From positions 1,054,001 through 1,118,000 of the forward strand of contig QEYB01000921.1 in NCBI GenBank assembly GCA_017562135.1: DNA of 64,000 nucleotides, written 5' to 3'. The position numbers and the translations under genes were made by a program. Origin of the DNA: Dipylidium caninum (lineage: Eukaryota; Platyhelminthes; Cestoda; Cyclophyllidea; Dipylidiidae). The notes under the pieces are model-generated. The model was given only the letters and a program-made list of their open reading frames with translations. It did no database searches and had not been told where the DNA came from. Positions 1 through 10,900 of this stretch are shown one piece after another (within the stretch, counting starts at the first letter, position 1; each line of letters begins with the position of its first letter).

Positions 1-1900
1 GAACTGTCTGACACTTTGGCTCACTTACATTCCTACCTTTTGGCAAACTTCTTAATAAATAATCTGTTAGGTTAATTCTGTCCCTTATTTTCAACTTGAA
101 TTCAAAAATAAATAAATCAAGCCGCATACCAGAGACTTGAGTTAATGCAGATGTTTTCTTCTGTGGCTCTACGGTTTATGAGGAATCGTATGACGTGGTA
201 GATTATATTATAACATTGAAGTGATTTACATATCACTAAAACCGAGATCGTTACCTTGTGCTACTTAATTATATTCAGTAGAGAGACGTTAGGCGACCAC
301 AGCGACATAATGAGTAAGCAACCTATTTGGAGAGAGATTTAAGCAGCTAAGTTCCCTTAAGCCCACTAAAAATTAAAGGGGGCGAGGTAGAAATGATTTT
401 TCAGTCTTACACCTAGTAGGTAATTTTTTAACGGCGAAGAGGCGATGAGAAAGGTTTGCATACTAAATAAGATGTTTGAAGAATCGAAATCATTCCTGTG
501 GCTTGCGCTTCTTGGTACGCGAATGTCTGTCTCCTCCAGCGAGTGTGTTCTGTGTGCCGTGTAATGCAGGCGGCCGAAAGCAGTACCTCGATTACATTAC
601 AGGCTTAAAGAGGGAAAATTGGAGACGAGTGGCAATTGTCGCCATCTATAAGACCTCTAAAACTAGAAGCGCTGCCGCTGAGTTCTTTTTAAATGTATCT
701 AGCTTTGAGAGCCTCTGTTGGGCTACGCGAGCACAAAGGAGAGATGCAGTTGTCAGCACTAAGAAAATTGACTACCCCACATATCACCACCAGTTTTTGG
801 CTGTCATCATGAGAAATTGACTTCAAAGAAGATTAGTGGTGTTACTCGTTTCCCCACCTGTCGCAATTGAGGGAGCCGTAGGTTCTCTCCCGAAGCAGTC
901 AACCACTTCTGGAGAGTAAGATTGCACAATTCCACCTCTCAAGGTGGGATATTACGAACCCATTCGACGTCATTTCTATGCATAGGGGAGGTATTTGCCT
1001 TGGCTCATAGCTACTGTCGATTCGAAGCCCCTTCCTGTGGTTCGGAAGGGGTGAGCGTCTCGTCACTTTCCCATTTGCCCTTGGGCGAAAGCCCGTCTTT
1101 CGCTTTGCAAAGCCATATTCTCAAAGACAGCGCTCTGGGGAGGCATCGTCTACTTCCCGCTTCAACGTCCGCTCAGGTCGACGCGGAGGCTCCACTCCAT
1201 GAGATAGGAAAGTCGCATCCGCAGGCAGTCACACCGCGCCCGGCGAGTGGGTAACAGGCCAGCCACACACCCGAACTTCGCATATCCCATCCAAATCCAT
1301 ACACGCACACACATACACGCAGTGCGTTGAAATCTATGAAAAGAGCATTGAATGGAGATAGCGAAAGTTTTCGTATTGTTCAGCCGAAATAATTTTCAAT
1401 GGATTCTACAAATTTCTTCCAACGACCGGGGCAACTCATAATCCCTTTTTGAAAGAAATATTTCCATATGGAGTCAACAACCTATTCGAAGTTTATCATA
1501 ACACCATTTTTGTTAATGTATTTTTGTCTTACAAATAATTTTTGGTTAAGAAAAAGGAAACAGTGGGCCGAGTAGGAATCGGATGAATATGGAGGATGTG
1601 GTAAAATTCCCTAGCGTAGAGGAGTTATTTTATTTAGCAGCAGTAATTTCAGCTTCAGCGTTATCATCATGCAGTAATGTTGCGTCTCACCGAGTGAAAA
1701 AAGCTGGTTGTGTTTTTTTAAAAGTTGCTTCTCAAAAACGACTATGGGACTGCGAGGCGCGGTGCGGTTATGGTTTTAGGCATTCCACCCTATGCCAAGC
1801 ACAACTTTTTCTGATGAAATCTCGGCTTAAGAGCCTATTCTGAGGCATCCACTAGAGCTTTTTGTCCAATTTCAAATTTCCCATCACAACATTCTCTTAG
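1..1900. other. Left-edge region with no recognised gene
   Basis: I find no conserved protein and no convincing exon here. Short open frames exist on the plus strand (about 476-820, 922-1254 and 1583-1843), but their translations match no family I know and have no splice sites that join them in phase. A short CA-rich stretch lies near 1300-1320. The region could be intergenic, or an intron or UTR of a gene beyond the left edge. Confidence 0.4.
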
Positions 1901-1904
1901 TAAG

Positions 1905-2097
1905 GGTCAGATTTGCCTCAGAGGTGGGAGGACCAGGCTCTCGGGGTCCACAATTTGCCTCTTTCCTTACCACTTTTTCTTAAGGGATCCCCTTTTCATC
2001 CCCAGCTAACGTTACCCGGCTCGGGAGGGACTGGATTTTGCTCCGAGCAAGCAGAGACGGGAACACGATGACTCGGCCATCCAATCTCCCCTGCGGG
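1905..2097 (-). repeat. Duplicated mariner internal fragment
   Basis: This segment resembles 2660-2860 in the same orientation. Shared landmarks are a GTCAGATTTGCC-like start, a GGACCAGG motif, CCCCAGCTA and TTTTGCTCCGAGCAA. It therefore looks like a second partial copy of the middle of the mariner transposase, lying directly after the 3' end of the neighbouring copy. It has no intact reading frame. It also resembles the reverse complement of 60930-61090. Confidence 0.6.
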
Positions 2098-3841
2098 GTC
2101 GCCCCTAAGCACAGTGTCTACCCCACTTCGCTACTGCACTGGGGGCGAAGATTTGAGGTCTGCCGAAAAGTTCTGTCTCTTTACGCAAAAAAAAACAACA
2201 TGCAATTTTTCCTGCCGTCAAAAAATATTTATTAAATAATATAATTGTCATTATTATTTGTGATTTCTTGCCAGCAATATGACAATTTGTACGCCCCATT
2301 TGTAAAAGCTTTCATCATTCAATGCGAAAAACTGAACGAGTGCATGTTTAATGCCTTCTTCATTTCTGAATTTTGCATCCTATAAAATCGTTTGAAGGGG
2401 CAAAAAACCGAATTACAGCAGGAGTGTGCCGAGTCCGGGGAATATGGTGGACGCAAAGGACTTTTCCAGCCTCCTTCTTCAATCCGTTGACGCGTCCTCA
2501 AATCGGCATGCGGCCTGCCATCCTCTCCAACATCGACGGTCTCTTTCCTCGGCATGCTGTCGTTAAGCCATCTATTTGGTGACAACTTTCCCCCCCCCCC
2601 AAATGAGCTTTTCGCGCCATTCCAAAGGCGCATAGTGTGTTGGTCCTCAACTATCCTATTCAGAGTCAGATTTGCCCTGGAGATGAAAGGACCAGGTCAT
2701 CCGGGCTCCAATTTACTCCCCAGCTATCATTACCCGCTTCGAGATCGGCTGGCTTTTGCTCCGAGCAAACAGAGATGTGCACACGACGACTCGACCATCC
2801 ACTTTCCTCTGAGCTCATTCGTGTGGCACCCATCTTGAAAACTCCCACTCCCCTTCCTGTCCCCCGCATATGGGCCGAAATAGTTTGCTCGGCTGAAGTG
2901 TGCCTCTACGCGATCTCCGGTGCGGTCAGAAAGGCATCTTCCTCCAACGTGGTCTTCACGACACAGCCGTCGATCAGCGGTGGTCGTCCACGAGGTGGCT
3001 CACCAGCAAGACTGGAATCACCCGATTCACTTGCGTCGAATCCTCTTCTGCATGTCCCCACACAAACTGCACCTTCATCGAACGCTTTCAGTAAATTCCT
3101 ACAGGCTTCTGTAGCATTTCTGCCTTGTTGAAATTCGCGTGAAAATCCAGAGACGTAAGTGAACTTCGTCGGTAGCCATGCGCAAACAACCGCTACTCAC
3201 TTGAAATTAACACGAATCAACCTCGTTTCAGTCAATTTCCCACATCATTAGGCGGTACAAATAGACCCGAGAATGCAAAAAGTAGACACGGACGTCGAGT
3301 CTAAACCTTTTGCCATGGAAACGGACAGAACCTCCTGGTAGAACAGACACTGAGGGTGGAGGTGTTGTAGCCCCGAAATAATTTTCATGCTAAAAAGAGC
3401 GAATACCACCACCCTCGGGAGGCTAATAAGGTCAACGATAAAAATGGCGAACCCAGCATGCCACGTGTTTAGGCCTGTCATCATAAAAATCGGCAGGACC
3501 TTCCGGTGGGCGTCGAAATGCCGGCCTCAGACTCGTTCCCTTCCCCTGCTGCAGACCCTCCGCAGTACAAAGCGAGGCGCTCATCACCCACGAGGTTGTC
3601 GCCTGGTGCCTCTGAGCCCAACGCTCTGCCTTTCCGTAGGAGGAGATGCCCGTCTTGCTTGCTCGCACACCGACAGTCCCGTCTACTCGCTCTTCAATCG
3701 GCCTGATTCCCCGTCGAGCCTGTCTCGCAGCCCGAGGTGTCGCTGTTTACCGCTAAGTCGTCGCAATCTCCCTCGCTAATTCCCTCCTCATCCGCCGATG
3801 CATCGCTAATTAAATTGCCGACGCTTTGCGGGACTGCCTCG
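2098..3841 (-). repeat. Left arm of 1.7-1.8 kb inverted repeat carrying mariner
   Basis: This block is found again, reversed, at about 59866-61684. Matches I checked by eye include the outer edge (3700-3840 against 59866-60020), the stretch around 3255-3400 against 60310-60450, the transposase part, and the inner edge near 2100 against 61680. The block contains a decayed mariner transposase plus about 600 bp of non-coding flank on its 5' side. The unit is therefore larger than the transposase gene itself: either a long mariner with extended ends or a composite repeat. I could not define terminal inverted repeats or target-site duplications with confidence. Confidence 0.75.
2319..3130 (-). pseudogene. 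Decayed mariner-family transposase (left copy)
   Basis: Pieces of a Tc1/mariner transposase are spread over different minus-strand frames. The 3' part (2319-2633) carries PPYSPDSAH, corresponding to the mariner HPPYSPDLAP motif around the second catalytic aspartate, followed by a CPFKRF stretch matching the usual 'F..LKRFL'. The middle (2660-2870) and N-terminal part (2890-3130) also match the right-hand copy. Frames change several times and stops interrupt, so no active transposase can be made. Mariner enzymes cut and paste DNA at TA sites using a DDD catalytic triad; here the element is only a fossil. Confidence 0.75.
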
Positions 3842-4904
3842 GTGATTAACCGCACACTCGCGAAAGGCGTGAGGTGGAGCCAGCCTCCTGTCAAAACCCC
3901 CTGACAACTCGGTAATCCACTTACCCTCCCACCACCCTCGCGCTGCGCTTCGTGACGTCAAACTATTTAAAATCACCGAGAAATGCATCCCACGAAGATG
4001 TCACATTCTCACGCTTTTCCTCTTCCACTGACCGCTTACTACTCCACTTGTGTGTGCTTGAGAACTGACCACTTCACCTACTCAAGGGGCTCTGACTACC
4101 ATTACAGTAGCCTGCGAAATTAAATGGCGCCCGCCGCAGGTTCTTCGTTCCCAGTGAGGCTCACACTCAAGGACTTGACTCGATTGGCCTGCTTCCAGCG
4201 CCTGATATCTTCGCCACGCCCCGGGGCCTGGCGGAGGCTTCACCCGGCGAGCGATGCGTTGCCTCAGCTTCGTGTCAGTGTATGCCTGGCTGTGGGTGTG
4301 CCTCCGTAACACACACACACACGGAGAGAGAGAAAGAAAGAAAAATCGCACAGTATGGGGTCAAAGGCGTTATATTTGAAAGGAGGCGAGAGTGATTCAA
4401 AGATTTTCTGCACTGACGCAAAAGTAAGGTGGTGGGTGGTTACTTCAACGCTTGGAAAACACCTAGGCGGATTTGGCTGAAAGGCACAAGGGAGGAAAAT
4501 CACAAAGGTGAGAGACGAGACGTCAAAGGGTGATGTGGTGCGGTAAATTAGCGGCGCGCGGTTAGGTTGCGTTAGATGTCATATTCCTCAATGAATTTCA
4601 TGATTCCACTCGCGACCACTAAGTTATCACTCTCGTCGGCCACTTGGGGGTGCATGTTTTAAGAAAGCTCCAAGCTTAAAAGACTGGGGTGACAAGAATT
4701 AGAAAGCTGGGTGAGGAGGAAGGGAGGCGAGGGGAAAAGAGGAGAGGAGAGAGACGAGGAGACACCGTCAATGTGTCGAGTGTTAGACCACGCCTCGTCT
4801 TCTTAGCTGGCCTGGTGGTTTTGTGAGAACAACTGCTCTTGTGTCGCTCCACATGACTGTCAGAGGTGTAAGCGTGCAGTTCACAAGGTGCCAACTCACT
4901 GGAA

Positions 4905-7900
4905 TTAGAGGCCGTCGCGATAGCCACAGAGTTCTCTGAACTTATCCCGCTCAGCTGTGTATTCAAAAAGGATTCTCGTGCTCATCCAGCACACCCTCTT
5001 TATTTTTTGAGTTATTCTAGCGAGGCGCCAAGGAGGCAAAAGGTTACTTACGCTGGTACATAGGATGGTCAGGAGGACCGACAAATGTGCCTAAAGCCAA
5101 AAGACAGTCCCGTGGACGAGATAAGCAAATACCTTCCCACATCACCTGCCTTCCTTCACTCCAATGCACCTGGGGATACATTGAGATTTAAACAGGGGGA
5201 CATCCACAGTAAGAGGGTCAAGACAAGCAGACCCTCTCTCTCCTCCTCCGGCGGGCGGCGGGAGGGAAATTAAAATTTGAAGAGGCGCATAGACAATCAC
5301 TGGTAGGGATTCAGGTGTGAAGAGGGAAAGAGGGCCGAAGGGGGGGGGGAGGCTAATGTGGCCACAGCGGCTACACCAACGGCTTTTTCAGCGCATTTAA
5401 AGAGGATCTTCCCTCATTCCCCTAGGCCGCACTCTTTTGAATCAATGCTACATGAGCTTGTTGATCTGTCCGTCAGATTGCCCAACGCCCAGACAGTGTG
5501 TGTGTGCCTTACCTCCGAGAGGATAATTTAGTGGCAAACTCTAATGGAGTGTCGGAGTGGATGCAAAAGAGAGGATGTTGCAGTGCAAATTCCAGGTTAT
5601 GCCATGCGGCGTCCAGCGCGATTATGGAATTAGCAAGATGCATGGTGAAATTTGAAGTACGCTGGTGTTAGAGGAGCACCAAAGTCTCCGTGTCCTCTGC
5701 CCCGTCCTGGTCGGCGTCTTCACTTACGCAAAGGGTAGAGGGCAACATCGGGCCGAGGATTCGCTGTCATGGGAGAAGTACAGAAAGAAGCGCTTAACTT
5801 ATGATCGCCACCATTGAAGACGCGGAAGACTCGTGATAGAGTGGGAGAGGTAAAGGGACAAAGGTGCTCGAGTCCTTCTCCTTCTTCTTCTTCTCCCTCT
5901 TCAGGATCGTGGTAGGATATTAGGAAAACTACCGGACTCTCATTGCGGCAGACTGGAAAAATGACTAACTGGTGTGAAGAGCGATGGAAACATGACATTC
6001 ATTGAGAGAAGGCTTCACTGGGAGCGTGAGAGTGCGCTAAAGTTACGAGTTTCTGAGCACGGCGAGTTAAACGAAAATAGGAAGGAGAAGACAGTGATTT
6101 ACCAAGTAAATTTCAAAAACAGGAGCTTTGCTTCCTCATCACGTCCTCCTCGGTAAAAAATGAACCTAACCAAAAGTACACCTCCGAGTTTAATCGTGAC
6201 CCAGATGGTATAAACCCTCTGCCCCACCCCGCCCCCACCCGACCCATCACCGCCACCCCCGACGCTCTAAAATAATCAGTCGGGGCTGTCAATGTGGCGT
6301 GAGTAAAAGGGGACACGTTGGAGGAGGAGGAGGGGGAGCGATTTGGAAGGGAGTGTAGGCGGGGAAGAGGCCGGCTTTATGTGTCACCAGAGACTCTTTG
6401 AAGCCTGACGTCATATCCGCACTTTTGGGATGTCAAAACATGGTGATGAAAACAAGCAGTAGCGTGTTGAAAACGGTTATCGTGCCAAACGTCGCATTTG
6501 AACGTCATTGACGTGAACCGCCTCGTGGTCAGATGACCCACTTGTCGGCACCCACATCGCAACAATGTTAGTTTGCACCGCGTACAAAAAAAACCCGGTA
6601 CATTCGCCCCAAATTTAATTGTCGAAGGAGACGAGGGACTAGTGGATCGACTGAGGGACAATCAAAGTCGCCTGAACATTCTCGTCGTGGTGAATAGTAG
6701 GTGAGTTAAGTAGACCGATTTTCCGAAAGCAGTGACTTGAGAGATGAGGATGAGGACACTCCAGAAGGGGAAGAGAGAGAAAGAGAAGACGCAAGATCAA
6801 TCACTTACTTCCATACGGCCCAGGACGAATCTCAGTGTTCACTGGAGAAAGTAGAAAGACCGCGCATTAATGCCTGATAAGTTAAAACTTTACTTAACGC
6901 CTCAGTTATGCAATGTCCTCCTCACCTCCGCAATATTGGGTGAAAGGGCCACCTAGAAGGGAGAAGAGGAGGAAGGGAGAAATGACAGTTCACTCATGTC
7001 ACATCAAATCTACCCGCCGCCTGCATGAAAGCGCTTTTAAGTGGCGAAGGAACTTACGAGACGAATGGCCTCCGCTTCGACCTGGCGGGGTGGAAAGAGA
7101 AGACGAGTCACAGACATTCAATTCAGGTAAACGCAATCTGGGGGGCTCCGACACACACATAGCTACGAGCACTGTTATTTAAAGCCATTGGATCATTGCG
7201 TTAGTGGTTTCGTCGTTTCTTTTTGTAGCGGAAAAGGGGAAGGGAAGCCCTCAGGCAGCCAGAAATACGACTTACGTGGCATTTGGTCACGCGGTGTCTT
7301 GCATCGATGGTAGCATTCTACAAGGCGAAAGGTGGACGGTGAGGCGAGAAGGAGGCAGTCGCACGTGTTATCACGCATAGAGGGAAAGAGAGAGAGGGTG
7401 GTAATGCCAAAGACCATTGTTATCAGGCTCTTTGGTGGTCACAGTTAACCGCCTGGTTGCGGCAAGCTTCACACTCATCCTCATGCGGTCGTAGAACATG
7501 CACGGCTTTTTATCCCGGAGGGTATTTCGACTGCCTCAAACCTCACCAAAAAGCGTTAAAATATATGCCGAGAGGTTAAAAAACGGGGCCAATGTGAAGC
7601 TCGGTGTGGAATTGAATAATTTTGTGGGACAACAGGGTGGGAGGATTGTTAGGCGAAGCCTCAGACACAGCTCTGTTGCCTCACACTACGTGACTGCGGC
7701 GAAGTCGGTTAAGACAAAGGCGTAGGGCTCCAAAACTACGTCCTGTTCTGGTGGACAGAACATCAGCCGCGGGTTACTGCATTTCCTCGGTAAATTACGC
7801 GTATAGAGTCGTGGTGTGATGGGAAGCACGGGCAGTAGTGTCGCACTCATGTAAAGCCGAGGATGTAATGATGGAACACGTACTGTGTGACGATTTCTTT

Positions 7901-10900
7901 GAAGTGCGCTCTTGAACACTGACCACTGAGATTGTGTGTTAGTGAAGAAAATAAAAAGAATGTATCAACAATTGACGGAAGGAAGTCACAATTTTCATAC
8001 TCCCATGTCTACAATGGGGCTACATCCGAGGAAGGACGCATCTCTGCGTGTATGTGTAAGAGCTGGAGATGGTCAGTGGGGGGAACGAATCCGCCTAAAA
8101 GTGGCCGCCCCCGAGGAGGAGGGAAGGAGAAAGAGGAAGAGGAGGGCTACTTACCCGAATCGGCGGAGGCAAACATGGTCTTTTCTCGGATATCTACATG
8201 GCAGAGGAAAGCGTTGTGGCGGAAGCGGAAGAGATGGACAGAAGTGCGCATTCAATTCAATGGCCAACTTACTGTCCACGGGTCTGTGGCATTCGGAACA
8301 GCGACCCTCTACACAAACAAGTCAGAAGATAAGGCGGAGAGGAGGAGTACACTTGGATTAATTTCTACTAACATGAACATAAAATTGGTGGGTCTTGCTA
8401 AAGAGATTTTTGGACTTTCGTCCCCCAGTAGGGGGCCACTCAAACTGTCAAGCAAGCATAACTTCTTGACAAGCCTGGTAGAAACCGCCAGAGTGTACAG
8501 AAAATAAAATCGACCTTCACTTACTTGTCTTTTTCTTAGTTGATTGATCACCTATAAAGAGTGGCAAAATAAGACATGAGAAGGGAAAAAACCCCTCTTT
8601 TCTTCAGTCGGACCAAACAGTAAAGACAACATAGACAGGGTCTACCAATCAGCTGTCATAAAGGTGTAAGAAAAGCTCCGCCGCATCCAAGGCATCCGGA
8701 CTCTTTCTCCTCTTCCCAACATGTGGGTTGCAGGAAAGGCGACGAGGCAAACCCCGCGGCATCAAAAAAATATGCTGCATTGACATGTGTCGCATGGCTT
8801 TGACCACAACACAGTTGACATGACCATTTGCTGTCATGACTGCCTGATACTAATGCCTACCGCCGAGAAGCTTATAAAGGTCAGGTGATTCGACTGTCAA
8901 AATTACCCAAATGGAAATTAAGTAGCTTGTGGCAACTTACAACACGTAGACGATGATGCCGACGATGACGACGACTTATAGGTCGACGATTCGCATTCAC
9001 ATTCTGAGCATTCAGAGGACATTCACAAATAAAACTACTAGTTACTGAGACTAGTCGGTGAGCATAAACCGGTCCTCATTCAGAGAACTTACTGTGCTTT
9101 CGGCCATTGCTTTTCGTCCTATTCTTGCCTAAAATGGAGGAAACGCCCCATGACGGGGAGAATTTTGTTTAAATAACTACTTTCTGCGGGTATACCCGGA
9201 GGCATGAATGCAGTGCAAGCACAAGATGCGTTTTTCCAACTTTGATTTATAAGCATTTAAAAAAAAGATTATTTAATTTTGCGTTGAGTGGAATGCAACA
9301 GTACTTTTTCTCTCCTCTTTACGGGCTGAAATGTGGAAAAATCTCTGGGTAGCTACAAGGAAAAAGCTCGTTTTAACGCGGATTGGTGGCGGCTTCTGCG
9401 GTCAGACTTACACTTCTGCGAGTCTTTCTTCTTCGAATCTGAAAATAATCAGAGGGTGAAGCTAGATGGAAGTGGACTTTTCGTTTGCAAAAGTGTGGAA
9501 AAGCGTCTCCAGCCCAATCGCAACACACTAACTGGAGCCGATTCTACAAGAGTGTCCACTGTTTCGTCTGCTAAGAGTTCGAAAACCTAAAAGGCTTCAG
9601 GTCTTGGGATGAGATGTGGCACCTTTTGACTTCGTGTTCCCCGAGAACGGAACACTTAGTTCACAGATTACCAATTTTTGCTCGAAGAGAATCGAAGGGT
9701 GCCTGGTGAAGTGTTACGATGCATTTGCTGGAAGTACACGCCAAACTCGAACGCACATGGAATAAGATGAAATACTCTGAGAGGGAAATCACCACTTACG
9801 CCGAGGGCCCTCACTATAATCGCAGCTGCAAGTACAACTGCAACATCCCGAAGAAGTGGTGCTCGAGGCGTCATTGATGGTGCCCCCACAACTGCTGCAG
9901 CAGGCTGAACTGCTCTCACCGTCACTGTCCGAATCACTGTCGGAGTCCAGGCTCAAGTACTCGGGCTCTTCGCCTGCAAATTCCGACAGAAACGAGCTTC
10001 GTTAGTACAGGCCACAGCCTACAACTTTGCTACTCTCTCATGCCCTACCACATTATCATTCACAGCCAATATCTCTCGAGTGGTGGCCTAACCCAGGCTA
10101 ACAACCCGCCAACCGCCGGATTCGAGGAGGGGTGACACGCCGACCTCTCAGCCTAACGCCATAAATCGCGCAGTGAGTGATAGGTTTGAGTGTAAATGCC
10201 ATTATATTTAGCCAAGTAAGCGCAAAACCCCTTACTTCCACCGCACAGAAGAGTGATTCCGATACATTCAACGGCGCTGCACAACCGCCGAGTGGATTTG
10301 ACGCAGGCGGTTAGAGTACGCGCACAGTAAAACGCGGCGTCTTCGCAAATTGTGTCCGTCAAGTTCTAGTCAATGTGGAACTTTACTTCCTTCCTTTCTA
10401 AAATTTGTTGGTTTCGATGCGACTTTTTACAACCAGGGAAAACGGTGTAAGTAGCCCAAAGCACTTAATTCTAACGATAAATCAATGGAAACTACCATCG
10501 TTTGTCAATAATTTTGTACCAACTAAATCACTTTTCCTTAGTTAAAATCATGTCATCAACTATCTCAATTCTTACGCAGAGATGGCCAATTCCGAGTCCA
10601 CGTAGGCGTCCTCGAGACTTGCTGGTTTTTATTTTCTGTAATAAGAAGAAAGCGTGGCATAGACATCAGTGTATAGTAGTATAACCAATCCGAGACTTGT
10701 AAGTTTGAACTCAAGCACGAATATGCACCGATGCCAAATTCCATAAGTGTCATGGTAATAACTCTACGTGATTAGATGTGCAATTAGCGACGGTAAGGCT
10801 TCACACTGGCATTGATTGATTGGTAACCAAGTGCACGGGTTTCCTCACACCGTGAAAATGTAATTAGAGGGAATTTAGGAGAAATCTTTGCGTTCTATTT

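Noticed and set aside
476..820. 114-codon plus-strand open frame at the left edge
   Set aside because: No similarity to known families and no matching splice partners; length is within chance for this composition.
5518..5546. Minus-strand GGAG/GTAAGG donor between two micro-exons
   Set aside because: The possible exon (28 nt) breaks the phase-1 rule kept by all other internal exons.
10224..10345. Cys-rich minus-strand open stretch ending in a GTAAGG donor, at first taken as an exon of the micro-exon gene
   Set aside because: The phase would fit, but the only in-frame acceptor (GCGAAG) lacks a pyrimidine tract, and exon 3 already joins exon 4 in phase without it.
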